The notes below the pieces were generated by a model, which saw nothing but the letters and a program-made list of their open reading frames with translations, was not told the DNA's origin and did no database searches. Of a DNA stretch of 64,000 nucleotides, positions 40,334 to 51,977 are shown one piece after another (positions within the stretch are counted from its first letter, which is position 1; each line of letters begins with the position of its first letter). A program made the translations under genes and the position numbers. The DNA comes from Cylindrotheca closterium (lineage: Eukaryota > Bacillariophyta > Bacillariophyceae > Bacillariales > Bacillariaceae), in the NCBI GenBank assembly GCA_933822405.4, contig CAKOGP040001781.1, positions 16,800 to 80,799 on the forward strand. Direction: 5' to 3'.

Positions 40334-40891
40334 TCTGAACCAATCATAATTGGTCATCATTAGCTTTTGCTCTTAAGTATGAGTTATTCTTCTTATCCCA
40401 CGTGATCACATGGATTTCGAAAATGACTGTAGAAGGTCTGTCCGCTCTTCGAACAATGACAAAAATCATCGTTCTGCCGGGTGTTCCTGGTATTTATTTT
40501 TTAAAAAGTTAGCCGCAAGTGCTCAAGACCATAATGTGTGCTTGATACCGGTACATTACCTATTCTAACTAGATACGTACCAATCCACGGTGCCACACGT
40601 ACACGTACCAGGTACCTGGTAGTGGTTCCCGCAGCTCTACAGCTAAAGCGGCAGTTCATGGCTAAAGGAGGACAGATGCCCCATCCTTTGCAACACTGCC
40701 CCCTTGTGAGAGTGATATGTGTAGCCACGTAGAAGAACGACGCATCAAGCTCCTACCGGTACACTGTACGTACGATACAGGGAGTACTGTAATGGGCATG
40801 GTGGTCAATCTACTAAGACTAGATAAACTTATTTTTTAATATTTTGTGGTAGCTGTGTGAATCTCACAATACACTTCTCCTTCGCATCTGC
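40334..40891. other. Intergenic, right flank of the transposon-like element
   Basis: No gene is supported. TACCGGTA palindromes occur at 40546-40553 and 40754-40761. Confidence 0.4.
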
Positions 40892-41137
40892 CTACCACAG
40901 ACGCATCGGCTCGATTGGACAGGTGTAGATCAAATCGTTTTCCACCGTATATTCTGTGGAATATCCATAACACACTCGTTCCCAAAGAAAAGCCTCAAAG
41001 ACCTCAAAGGCAAAGGTGGTATTGCCTGACGCACAAGCAGGTCCGTACACTGACGCGTCCATCTGTCCCACACAAAGGTAGCAATTGGTATGGGCCATAG
41101 GCTCTTCAACGATCGCCATGCCTGAAGACTGTGACAT
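40892..41137 (-). CDS. Possible small Cys-containing protein
   Basis: An ATG-started frame of 81 residues contains four to five Cys (NCYLCVGQMD, GPACASG, RVCYG, YTCPIEP) and a protein-like composition, downstream of and on the same strand as the FG-GAP gene. It may be a small gene or a missed 3' exon of that gene. I find no motif that identifies it. Treat as tentative. Confidence 0.25.
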   Translation of the reverse strand: MSQSSGMAIVEEPMAHTNCYLCVGQMDASVYGPACASGNTTFAFEVFEAFLWERVCYGYSTEYTVENDLIYTCPIEPMRLW

Positions 41138-41320
41138 GACACAAAGCGGAGTTGCGAGGGGTAGAACAATGTTTTATATCATGTTTTCGCAACGAGCCCA
41201 TATCCAATATTATTGCAGCTTTGTAAGTGTGAGAAACAATGCCTTGTTTTTGTTGTCTTGCTTTTCCGCCACCCAGAGATTCTTTGAATGTGTAAGTGTA
41301 ACTAATATATATTCTACTTT

Positions 41321-42682
41321 TTAATATAACCAGAGATGATAAATCACTATGAACAACGATAGGATTCCACTCCACTGCATCGAACAGGAACGACAAGCAG
41401 CGACTGGACCATCCAAGTCGAGTGTACCATTCATGCCCATGGTGCCATTCTTGGTAGTAAAAGACACAGTATAAAGTTGATCGTCTGTGGTTCCAAATAC
41501 TAGCTGGGCAGAACCAATTTCGGCGCACGAGACGGCGAAGTTGGAATGAATTGCTGAGTCCAGTGGTACACTCCAGACTTCTTCAATGCCGGAAGAAGTT
41601 CGTTGTAATCCCACAATCTTGGTCCGTCGTTGATTTTGAATGATAAGTTCGGGAATCCCGTCGCCATTCAAGTCTGCCACCAAGGCTTGATCGATGTTGC
41701 GGGAACCAATCTTGTGACTCGTGTAACTTTGCGATGACAATCGTGCCACTTCAACTAGTTTGCTAGTACCATCGTACTGATAGTATCGGACAATCCCACC
41801 AATGTGTGGAGTCCGGCAGTCGAGAATCTCCCATTCTCCATTTGGACCAGTCGGTGCATGAGCAATTTTGTGCAGCCACCGATTGCCCTTCCCAATGTAA
41901 TGGGACTGAACTTGTCCCTTGACTGTACCATCAGCATTCAATAGATATACTCTCATGGCAGCTCCTTGCCTGCTAGTTGCAATGGTCGTCAACAAGTCAT
42001 CGATGCCATCTTGATCGACATCCGTCCAAACTGGTGCCAAATCTTCAAAGACAATGAAATCGTCATCTTGCAACACGATGTCATTGACCACTTGCAGTAG
42101 ACTTGTTCCATCTCCTACTTGTTTCAGTATGGTCAAATGATAACCTTCAGCTCGATCGCCCAAGATTCCATGATCATATCGTTGGTCTGTCATGTACGTG
42201 TAGACGGCCCACATGCGATTTGTAGAAGAGTAGGTTATGTGGGCATCCAACAACGGGTCGGTAATGCCTTCGATCGTACTGGTAGTGTTTTCGGTATCAA
42301 ACCGCAATGTGTTGGAGGAGTCCACGTATAACACGCCTTCAGTAACAGGGATAGCATTGCTGTAAATGGATCCACTGGGTGGTGAAAAGATTGGCATCAA
42401 GGGATCTCCTGTGGCTACCAATGGTCGTGTAAACACTATCTCATCCTCGTTCAAATTAAAAGTAGTGTCAGACTCGTCTGTGGAAGAAAACCGAATGACC
42501 TTTCCATTAGAGTGAAGACCCAGGAATTGAGTATCGCTGGTTTGAGATCCAACCACCCATTCCAACCGTCCATCTGCAGCATCCTTCTTGACTGAAAGGA
42601 CACTTCCACCATTGCAATTTTCAGCCCACCGATTGCCAGTCGGTTGAAAAGCTGTCGTCCAGTATGGTTCGCTAGTAGTCAT
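41321..42682 (-). CDS. FG-GAP/VCBS beta-propeller surface protein
   Basis: The protein has 453 residues from the ATG at 42682 (MTTSEPYW); the frame upstream starts with TTG. It contains acidic calcium-type loops of FG-GAP/VCBS repeats, for example WTDVDQDGIDDLLT and VADLNGDGIPELIIQ, spaced through a beta-rich sequence as in integrin-alpha-like propellers. The C-terminus SMQWSGILSLFIVIYHLWLY is a hydrophobic stretch ending the protein, which fits a GPI-attachment signal or tail anchor. No signal peptide follows the ATG, although one would be expected; an upstream exon may be missing. A cell-surface role is inferred from the domain type. Confidence 0.72.
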   Translation of the reverse strand: MTTSEPYWTTAFQPTGNRWAENCNGGSVLSVKKDAADGRLEWVVGSQTSDTQFLGLHSNGKVIRFSSTDESDTTFNLNEDEIVFTRPLVATGDPLMPIFSPPSGSIYSNAIPVTEGVLYVDSSNTLRFDTENTTSTIEGITDPLLDAHITYSSTNRMWAVYTYMTDQRYDHGILGDRAEGYHLTILKQVGDGTSLLQVVNDIVLQDDDFIVFEDLAPVWTDVDQDGIDDLLTTIATSRQGAAMRVYLLNADGTVKGQVQSHYIGKGNRWLHKIAHAPTGPNGEWEILDCRTPHIGGIVRYYQYDGTSKLVEVARLSSQSYTSHKIGSRNIDQALVADLNGDGIPELIIQNQRRTKIVGLQRTSSGIEEVWSVPLDSAIHSNFAVSCAEIGSAQLVFGTTDDQLYTVSFTTKNGTMGMNGTLDLDGPVAACRSCSMQWSGILSLFIVIYHLWLY

Positions 42683-43322
42683 CGTTTGAGGCAAATATAT
42701 ACATAAGGTTGTAGCAGATTCAAGGGTTCAGACGATGATGCTTTGTAGTTCCTCATGTTTGCACGGTCATGAATCAATAAGCACATCACATCAATGCTGC
42801 CCAAGCAATTTTTTTTGGTTTCGCTTCGTCGGACTAGTTCGACTACTAAATGAGCACGTTCAGGGGTGGGTACAGTATCTTGCGGGGAGCTCTCATGAGG
42901 ATTACCTGAATTGATTGATTGATTGTTTCATCGTAGCGCATACTGTATATCGCATATCGTACAGTACCGTATATATCACATCGTACCAGTATCGTAATAT
43001 CAAAATAGGCAGTATCTCATTCCTGCCGTATTATTCCACATGAATTCATGAATCAATGAATCCTCGGGTGAAACTCTAATGCAGTACCAATAATAGTCAT
43101 GGCAGGCATCCGCAAAAGGTAGTACAGTACTGTAGAAGCTTTTCTTTTAGGTTGGACTAGTTCGACTACATCCCATATTGGAGCGATCTGAGACTCGTAT
43201 ATAGCCAGCATATTGTATTAACATCAAAATGTGCAATGAATAGGTAATCAATCAGTCAATCGGAAAGATCATAGTTGTTATCATACTATAAATACAGCTC
43301 AAGTAGTCTCCTGCCACTCCAG
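42683..43322. other. Divergent promoter region, 640 bp
   Basis: The gap lies between the FG-GAP gene (minus) and the cyclophilin-like gene (plus). It is rich in gtac-type short palindromes such as atcgtacagtaccgtat. No gene. Confidence 0.4.
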
Positions 43323-44078
43323 ATGAAGCCGCGAGTGAAACAGTCCGGAATTTCAATAGCAACAGTCTTGAAAATCCTGTTTGTATGTCTTGCTTTGGTT
43401 TGGATTGGAACGAGCATTCTCTTCTTTCGACAACACTTCAAATCATCATCCGACGATCCAACACATCATCATTCCCCGATACGGCAAGAACAGCAGCATT
43501 TTGGAATCATCCTTGACTTTCCAACGGTAAATACAGGAAATGTGACTATACGAATCCAAGTATTTCACAAAGAGTGTCCTGAGGCATGGAAGTTCGTGCA
43601 GTGGATGACGGGGAATCAGCGAGTGGAATGCATAGCCTGTACCATTTACCGAGGCGAGCCTGTCCCATTTTACTGGGGATCTCCCGAGTATCCGGACCGT
43701 TACTTTAATGGTGGTAGATGGGGGCCGCCTTATGCTCTGGTTCAAGGTGGATTTGTGAATCACCGTCTAGTGCATATTGAACGAGAGAACCACAAGCCAA
43801 ATCCAGTGAAACGAGGCATGGTGGCGTGGGCTGGAGACAAGGGAATCCACTTTTTCATGGCACTTGCGGATCATCCCGAATGGGGAAATGCGCATACGGT
43901 ATGGGGACAGGTTCATGAAAAAGACATGGCTTCATTGGATGCTCTAGTCCAGAAAGAACCACTACACATATTAGAAAAGAACAACCCCGTGCTTTCCAAT
44001 TTCTTGTCGCCCATGCCCTTTCACATAAGTCGCCTAACTGAACAGGAATGGACAGCACACAATGAAGCAAGAGAGTGA
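43323..44078 (+). CDS. Type II membrane protein with cyclophilin-like domain
   Basis: The protein has 251 residues from the ATG at 43323; the frame upstream opens with TTG. A short basic N-terminus is followed by one membrane segment (about residues 13-36, TVLKILFVCLALVWIGTSILFF), so the rest would lie in the lumen of ER or Golgi. The lumenal part has IRIQVFHKECPEAWKFVQWM and, near the end, IHFFMALADHPEWGNAHTVWGQVHEKD, which match the beta-strand order of cyclophilins (compare hTvFGqV). The FHR-type catalytic Arg of active peptidyl-prolyl isomerases is not visible, so it may be inactive. Such Golgi-type cyclophilin-like proteins occur in several diatoms as far as I know. Confidence 0.65.
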   Translation: MKPRVKQSGISIATVLKILFVCLALVWIGTSILFFRQHFKSSSDDPTHHHSPIRQEQQHFGIILDFPTVNTGNVTIRIQVFHKECPEAWKFVQWMTGNQRVECIACTIYRGEPVPFYWGSPEYPDRYFNGGRWGPPYALVQGGFVNHRLVHIERENHKPNPVKRGMVAWAGDKGIHFFMALADHPEWGNAHTVWGQVHEKDMASLDALVQKEPLHILEKNNPVLSNFLSPMPFHISRLTEQEWTAHNEARE

Positions 44079-44157
44079 TGACGAATATGAATTCACAAAT
44101 ACCATTATCACATACAACTGAGGGATCAAACATCAAAGCGATGACGGGCTTGCTGGG

Positions 44158-47100
44158 CTAGTTGAGTTTCTTACCCTCTTCGCTCAATGGGTCAATCTTG
44201 CTCTCACGGTCAATCAAAGCAAAGATTCGATTCACTGCCGCCGATGCTTTCTTGCGGTCAGTGGCACCCTGCATTGCCACACTCATTCCTGAAATGCCAT
44301 ACATCATGGACCACATGGCAATGTTCATATCTCGGAATGAGAACAAGCTAGGATGATTATATATGAGGTAGCCACCCCACCAGAATAGCAAGGCGATACC
44401 CCACATTTGAAAGACTTGGCCAAATCCAGACATGCTGGCCTTGACCATATTGGTCTTTACCGGAGTCGGATTCTCGCGACGAATGGCTGCCGCAAACTCG
44501 GCGCGGCGTCTCTCCTCCAAGGCCAACGAAGCCACTGTGCGAATATTCAACAGAGATTCGATGACAATCCCAGCAGCAGACTTTTCGTCAATCTTGTCAC
44601 TTGAGTTTTCGCCTTCGTCTTCTCCCGTCCATTGTCGCATTTCCATTTCAGCACCAAATGCAAGAAAGGGAAGAATGGCAAATGTCATGAGCGCCATCGG
44701 CCACATGTAGAAGAAACTGATGAAAATGCCAACGAAAATGGAACTCAAATTCATCACGACTTGTCGAATTGGCTCTCCAGAGAAGGCGTGGCACATGGTA
44801 CAATCTTCGCTGATGCGACTGGTTAAAGTAGCAATAGGACGGACATCATAGTAAGCAACTTCTTGCCTTGCCAAGGATTTGAAGGCTGCATCACGGACTC
44901 GCTTGTTCATTCGTTCGACAGCAGTGCCAAATCCGTAGTGTGTGAAAGTATGACCAAGAATGGAAGTGACGACCAACGACGCCAATCCGATGGTGACCTT
45001 GTAAGAAAGCTCCCGCATGTCTTGAGCGGTGGTGTCTCGATAGGCTTGACAGCTGTCAAACTCTGGAAACATGGACGGAGGATTATCTCCATCACAAGCC
45101 AAGACTGGTTTGTACAAAAGTTCGATCATGAATGCAAAAGCGATGCCCCATCCTGGGAACATTAAGCCAGCCAGGACGCATCCAACTGCTCCAATAGCAA
45201 AGTATCCAAAATCTCCTTTGGCCAACAGCCTTGCTTTCTCAGAATTGACTTTGGAAGTTTCGCTGTCTGGATCTTCCTCTGGTTCTGGTTCCTTTTCATC
45301 AGTGGCATCGACTTTGTCATCTTTGTTGTTGTCGTCTTCTTTATCCGATTTAGATTTTCGTACATCGGTATTTCCCAGGTCTTGAAGTTTCTGGAGGCGT
45401 CTGTACTTTCCAGTTTGTAGGGTCATAAGCTCATCATGGGTTCCCACCTCGCACACCTTGCCAGAATCAATCACCGCAATTCTGTCCGCATTTCGAATTG
45501 TGGAAAGCCGGTGGGCAATGACAATCGTGGTCTTGGTCTTGTCCGCCATAATCTTATCAAGCGCTTCCTGAACCACCTGTTCCGATTCAGAGTCGAGGGC
45601 TTCAAAAGAAGACAAATATGAGGTTTTAAACTTACCGTGCACCACTTCAACTTCCATCCATCAAGTAAGACTTACCAGATGTTGCCTCGTCAAGGAGTAA
45701 CAGCTTTGGCTTTCGAATCAACGCCCGAGCAATGGCAATCCGCTGCTTTTGACCTCCTGATACTTGGTTCGAGCCAGATCCAACTTGAGTTCCATATCCG
45801 TCCGGGAACGACATTATGAAGTCATGAGCATTGGCTTCTTTGGCGGCTTCCTCAATTTCAGCTTGAGTCGAGTCTGGCATTCCAAATTTGATGTTTTCGC
45901 CAATGGAGTTGTCGAAGAGAAGAGGTTCTTGGCTAACCAAACCAATCTCGTTGCGAAGCCATTTGACATTGAGTTCTTTCATATCAACACCTTGGTAGTA
46001 GATTGAGCCATGAGCTGGGCGGTAGTAGTTTTCAATTAATTGAATGACAGTCGACTTTCCTTGGCCACTGCAGCGAGATTCAAATGGCGCGTCAGAATTG
46101 GAATTTGTATTGCAGAAAAGGATTCAAAGCACTCACCTTGGACCAACGAGAGCCAGAGTCTCACCCTCTTCCACGTAAAGATTCAAACCAGTGAAGATCT
46201 TTTGATCTGGACGAGATGGGTATTGAAAATGAACATCCTTGAATGATATCAAATGCTCCTTTTCGTCATTTTCAAGGGCTTCGGCTCCGCCAGCAGCATC
46301 ACTCCCTTCGCCATCACTTCCTTCCTTGGCACTGTCAGCATTGGTGTTCTTCGTACCTCCCTTTTGAGCTTCAATGAGACCATTGTAGGCGCCTCGTTTC
46401 TCAATGAGCTCCGCGTGACGACCTGTCTCGACCACCTTGCCTCCTTGGATGACTGCAATCATATCCGCGTTCTTGATTGTCGACAGTCGATGAGCAATCA
46501 CAATGATGGTTTGATTTTGCTCAGTCATAAGGCCATCCAATGCTTCTTGCACAATCACTTCGGATTCACTGTCAAGTGCAGATGTCGCTTCGTCCAGCAA
46601 GATAATCCGCGGCTTGTTGATGAGTACTCTGGCAATGGCAATGCGCTGTTTTTGGCCTAATAGGATAGCACGAGTGAGACAACGTGGATTCATCATCACT
46701 ACGATGAAGCTTTGCATACTAACCTCCGGAAAGTTGTGTTCCTTCATTACCGACATCGGTATCATAGCCTTTGGGGAACGAGCAAATGAAATCATGTGCA
46801 TTAGCCTTCTTTGCTGCTGCCTCCACTTCTTCATCCGTCACATCTGGACATCCGATCTTGATGTTCTCTCGGATTGTGCAAGCTGAGAGAAGAGATAATC
46901 GATATTCGACTGTCAGTCATACTGGGAGAAATCAGACAGTAGCTTCCTTCCCGACGATTACGTACCAAACAGCTTTGGTTCTTGCGAAACCAGTCCAATC
47001 TGCTGACGCAACCAGCGGACATTGAGACAACTCAACTTGTTTCCATCGAGAGTGATGGACCCCAAAGTCGGGTCATAGAATCGTTCCAACAGTTGTACGA

Positions 47101-48799
47101 CTGTGGATTTGCCCCCACCACTGTAATGGAAAAGAGTTTTGGGTGAGCGATTTTTCTCTTGGCCTCGTTCTGCCGAGCACTATATTCGAGACCCTTACCT
47201 TGGTCCGCACAAAGCTACTGTTTGTCCAGCCTTGACTTCAAGATTGAAACCATCAAAGACGTTCAATTCTTGTCGCGTAGGATAAGCAAATGTAACATTT
47301 TCAAACGAGATGTTTCCCACCACATTTGCTGGTTTCAAGCCGTCATCGGACGAAGAGTCAATCACATACTTTGGCAAAGCAGTGGAATTTCCACGTCGGA
47401 CAACTTGTTTTGTAGCTCCTTCGTACTCCTTGTCAGTATCTTCTTCCATCACCACCCCTGAATCCGATAGCGTCGTTGTGTTGCGACGAATAGCTTCAAT
47501 CGCTGGATAACATGCGGATCGAGCCCCAGTGAAGGATTCGATCGCTCCAGAAATCTGTGGAACGACCGCACCAGCAAAGGTCATACCCAATAGGGCATTG
47601 AAAATGTGAAAGGCACTTGGCGTACATGTCACATTGTCTGGTACGGCTCCAGATGGATCACATCCGGTTTCGGCAACCGCATCATACAACAAGTATGCTC
47701 CATACCATGACACGGGAATGTAAACTCCGCAAAAGATTCCCATGACAATTCCATTTGCTAGACCGACCATGATAACTTGACTCGAGGCCCCGACATAGGC
47801 TTCTTGTGTTGCGGTAGTAAACTGCCGAATGACGTCTTCCACTGCATTCAGTGCAAGAATGGTGCGAATGGAAGACACGGTAGTGTACACAATGGACCCA
47901 GCCTTGGCATAGGACGAATTTGCTCGTTGGGTCTGAGTGGTGGTCATTTTGATGAGGAAACTGGTGGCACCAATCATGAGCGGAATGAGAGTCAAAACGA
48001 CAAGACTGACTTTCCAGCTGGACCAGAAGGCAAACGCAAGACCTCCAACCAGAGTAATACAGAATTGGATACCTTCACCGAGCTTTCTTCCAAGACCTCT
48101 ATTTTTCACCAGCGAAACCATTATTGTTAGCATGCTATATCAGCTTAAGGATGCCCATAAATGATGACTAGATGATGCACTTACTTTTTGTATCGTCGAC
48201 CATTCGCATTAACAATGGTGGCCGTTCCGCTGACATCGGATATATCAAAATACGCCATGTCTTGTCGCAAGAGGGCAGCAAACCATTGTTTCTTCATTCT
48301 CTCTGACATGTCCGAGGCAACAGTTTCCAGGAATCCAGCGGATAGCGTCATAGCCACAAAGATAATACCTCCCAATGCCAGGAGTTGAAAGGCCAGTGTT
48401 CGGATCTGTTCCAAATAATCAACTCTGTTATGATGGGGCGATGCGATGATGCATGACGCAATGTGGTGTGAACTGGACATACGGTATGTCACTATTGCAT
48501 TGATAATTCACTTGTGTAACTTACCCTTCCACACCCACACTACTCAAGCGTTCAAACGAGCTAGCAAAGATCCATGCCATGGCAGGGAAGGTACATCCCG
48601 TGCAAGCGGCAAAGAATATTCCAAGCCCAATGCACAATTTGTTGCTGAAGGTTTGTGCAAAGGAAAAGACATCACTGACGCTTGCCAATGGATCCGGCTG
48701 TTCCTTCTTGTCGTCTTCTTTGTCATTAGTTACCGTCTTGTCCTTAACGGTATTTTCTGGTGGTCCTTCGGGAGCTTGTTCTTCCAGTTGTTGTTTCAT
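44158..48799 (-). CDS. ABCB-type ABC transporter, TMD-NBD-NBD-TMD
   Basis: Eight exons: 48525-48799, 48185-48424, 47199-48098, 46966-47120, 46724-46882, 46137-46656, 45676-46067 and 44158-45599. All introns are GT-AG (67-100 bp) and phases match, giving 1360 residues. Exons 1-3 encode the first membrane domain. NBD-A (residues about 430-690) has [22 protein letters not shown] and [15 protein letters not shown] (about 708-945) has [33 protein letters not shown] and AHRLST. The second membrane domain follows (about 985-1330), and the protein ends at EEGKKLN, where an NBD would normally begin. Usual ABCB transporters run TMD-NBD-TMD-NBD, so this order is permuted. Both ATPase sites look intact. 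An acidic linker ([19 protein letters not shown]) precedes the second membrane domain. Substrate unknown; lipid or drug export is typical of ABCB. Confidence 0.85.
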
Positions 48800-49245
48800 C
48801 GTGTCAAGAAAGATTCATTCAGTCTATATCATATAGTAGACACTATACTGTGTTTATACCTTTTCGTTTGGTGTACTCGTACAGTTGAAATCGCAATAGG
48901 CTTCTCGATGGTCAAGCAAGTCGTGCCCAACGCAGCCATCTGATCCTTGAAGATCGTCGGGACTACCGGTACTGTACTATTGAGACAATAATAACGGTAC
49001 CACACTACGAGCATACAGTGGGTACTGGTAGCATTGGGTAGGTACCTGCTAGTGTTCGCATATCTCTTTGCTTCAATACCGTAGGTAGAGTTTGATGTCT
49101 TGGTATTTATTGGTGGTGTCAAAATTCAAAATAGACTTCGCATTCACTTGATTCGAATTGGTCATTGAGATCGTGAAACGTTGACACCATACGCTTTTCA
49201 AAATAATATCATCGAATACTGTACGGGTATAATACATACAGTAGC
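48800..49245. other. Divergent promoter region
   Basis: The gap separates the ABC transporter (minus) from the TM9 gene (plus). A TACCGGTA palindrome lies at 48964-48971. No gene. Confidence 0.4.
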
Positions 49246-49503
49246 ATGTCAGAGATGCGTGAAGTATTGCATAGCGTGAAGGAGACACTGAACAATGGAA
49301 CAGTCCTGGTTTTCCTTCTGCTTTCTGCTTTGCTGGCAATGGCGGGGCAGTCGGAGACGAGACTGTTTGGTCAATACCTTTCTCGTCCCAATCACTATGC
49401 GGACGGTGCTAACATTCCAGTTTGGATTCTTCCAATGACATCCTTTGATTCTCAAGTCTCACTCCCCTATGATGAATCTCTCTTTTGTACCACAACCAAC
49501 AAG

Positions 49504-49539
<36 letters not shown>

Positions 49540-51453
49540 AACGATAACAACAAGGCGACGCCTCCGTCTCGTTGGATTGTGGATTCCAATCCCACTTTGC
49601 CGAGTTCCATCCAGGTTCGAAACGAATATGAATCGTCAAACCAAAAATATCCTTTGTGCCAAAAGACGCTCAGTGAAGACAGAGCAAGAGCACTTCAGAA
49701 TCTAATAGAAAAGCGATATCGTCACAATATTGCAATAGACGACGGCTTGCCGGCAGCTTGCACGTTCGTCGTCGGGTCTGGTGATTTTGACATCGACACA
49801 AAAACATACCATGGAGGATGTCCCATTGGATATAAAGACTATGATGGATCATTTTATATCTACAATCACTTGAGATTGATAGTACGTGTGAACTCGTACG
49901 GCCATGTCGTTCACTTTGACATCCAACCGAAAAGCATCCGTGGCAAAGAAGAATGGTGGGACCAAGTACCAGCACAAGTGCATCATCATGGTCAGAATCA
50001 TGGTCAGAATCATGGAGAAGAACTAGTCGCCAACGAATTGTCAGATTACAACTTGACGGTAGGCAAAACAAAATCTGCCAGGACAACCGAGCCCGCAAAA
50101 GTGACTGCCAACGAAACTATTTACTTTTCCTATCAAGTCGAGATGATGACGAGTGACCTACGGTGGTCTCACCGATGGAATGTCTACTTGACAGAGAACC
50201 ACCTCGTTCCACCTCAGGTGCATATATACAGCATTACCAACAGTTTGTTGATGGTGGTGTTTCTAGGAGCCTTGATGGTCAATCTGTGGATCAAACGACT
50301 CAACATGACTGCCAAACTGTCACATCACCAGCACCAGCCGTTGCTGCCGAAATCAGCCGACGACGACGACGAAGAAGAAGGAGTCCATTCGTCAACAGTT
50401 GTAGGATTTTGCAGCTGCTGCAAAAAAAACAAAGCCGACGCACAAAAATGGCGACTCTTACATGGTGATATATTTCGACCTACATCGACCTATCCCATGC
50501 TGTTGGTGGTTCTGACGGGGACCGGGGCCCAAATACTATCATCCATATTGGTGCTTTGTCCCCTATGTATTTTGGGAATTGTATCTCCAATTTACAAGAG
50601 GACCTTGTTGGTTGGGGCTCTTGGCGCGTATTCCTTGGTGGGAAGTTGGGTGGGAGGGTACGTGACAGCCCAGAGCTGTCAGGCCCTTCAATTGTCGAAG
50701 GATAAAGAAGCAAGGGCACGAGCAAGCTTCCTCACATCGGCATTGTTTCCTAGCCTATTGAGTATTGTACATATTGGGATAAACTCTTGGTCCATACGGA
50801 TGAATAGTCCCTCAACTAGACCACTCTTTCCAGATGTCCTAATGGTGATGTTGGCCATGGGCGTCTTTGTGTACCAATCCTACCGAGGTGCAGAGTATGG
50901 ATTTGCCAATCCAATGACGCCATTTCCTACTGCAACTTCCGACACGATTCGGGACATTCCTATAGAACCCAACGTCTGGAAGCGTTGGTGGTTTCGAGTG
51001 CTTCCTTACGTTGGAAATGCATTGATTTTGTTTGGCATCTTTTATGTGGAAAACTTTTTCCTGATGAGGTACTTTTGGTATGGACAATTCTTTGATGCCT
51101 ACGGCTACCTGACAATTGTCCTGGTATTGATGGTGACATCGTCGGCTGCGATCAGTGTGATATGGACCTACATGCAGCTGAACCAGGAGAATCACAGTAG
51201 TTGGTGGTGGACGTCGTTTGCTGGTGGTGCCAGCAGTGGCTTGTCCTTCTTGTGGTACTATTGGAGTACGATGCATACCTTTACTGGTGGTGGTGATGAA
51301 GGACATATCATACCGGTAGGTGCTGCAGTCTACTACCACGTTGTGACTTCATTGGTTGCAATTGGCATTGCACTGTCCTCTGGATTTGTCAGTTTTGCAA
51401 GCTCTCTGTTTTTCAACCGAAGCCTCTATGGAAGTTTGAGTGATGGAGAATAA
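49246..51453 (+). CDS. TM9 superfamily (nonaspanin) protein
   Basis: The protein has 735 residues from the ATG at 49246. It has an N-terminal signal/anchor segment (VLVFLLLSALLAMAG), a long lumenal domain, then about nine membrane spans typical of EMP70/TM9SF proteins. Family landmarks include the HWDGP-like lumenal block being diverged, a first span SITNSLLMVVFLGALMV, the WRLLHGDIFRPTSTYPMLL segment before span 2, the Gly-rich SLVGSWVGGYVTA span, and VENFFLMRYFWYGQFFDAYGYLTIVLVLM near the end. Family members sort membrane proteins in Golgi and endosomes. Odd insertions are an Asn/Asp run (about residues 86-102) and a HHHGQNHGQNHGEE stretch. It is divergent from the ABC transporter. Confidence 0.9.
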
Positions 51454-51977
51454 ATACAAGTGGAAGGGATATTCCATCTATTGTGTCTAGGTAGCATTGA
51501 AACGAGTAATGGAGTCCTGTTCTTCGGAATCATCAATGATCATCCAGTTTGAGCTGCTTCATCATCGGATTGATTCACTTTGAAAGAATTCATTACATTG
51601 ATAATCAACCAAGTAACAATATCATGCCGTGCCATCATTTGCTTAGAATAGAACTTTGTTGCATGCGATGGTCGGGCTATTAGTGTAGAATAGATTATGA
51701 GGGTACGATAGTGCATGAAAAGCAACAGTACGATCAACTCTATCTCTGACTTTGAAATCGAAGTTCGACTTCTTCGACTAACTCAGCAATCTCTATGCGC
51801 TTCCATCAATATTCTGCTGCAGAGAGATGAGAGGCAATAAGAGGCACCACACACACACACCAAAGGCACCAATATACCATCAACTGCAGTTTCTACAGCT
51901 AGAAACATCGATACAAAGACTTTGAAAGATTCCGTGAACACATTGTATCATAGTAGAATCCGATCCCAATAAGAAGG
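51454..51977. other. Intergenic, 524 bp
   Basis: Flanks between two plus-strand genes. A short CA run (acacacacacac) lies near 51850-51861. No gene. Confidence 0.4.

Noticed and set aside
45647..45982. Separate ABC ATPase reading frame ending after DEATSGKSY
   Set aside because: The last residues come from reading into the intron at 45600-45675; the exon joins in phase to ALDSESEQ.
48446..48943. 165-codon plus-strand frame
   Set aside because: It is antisense to the first two exons of the ABC transporter and has no start context or domain.
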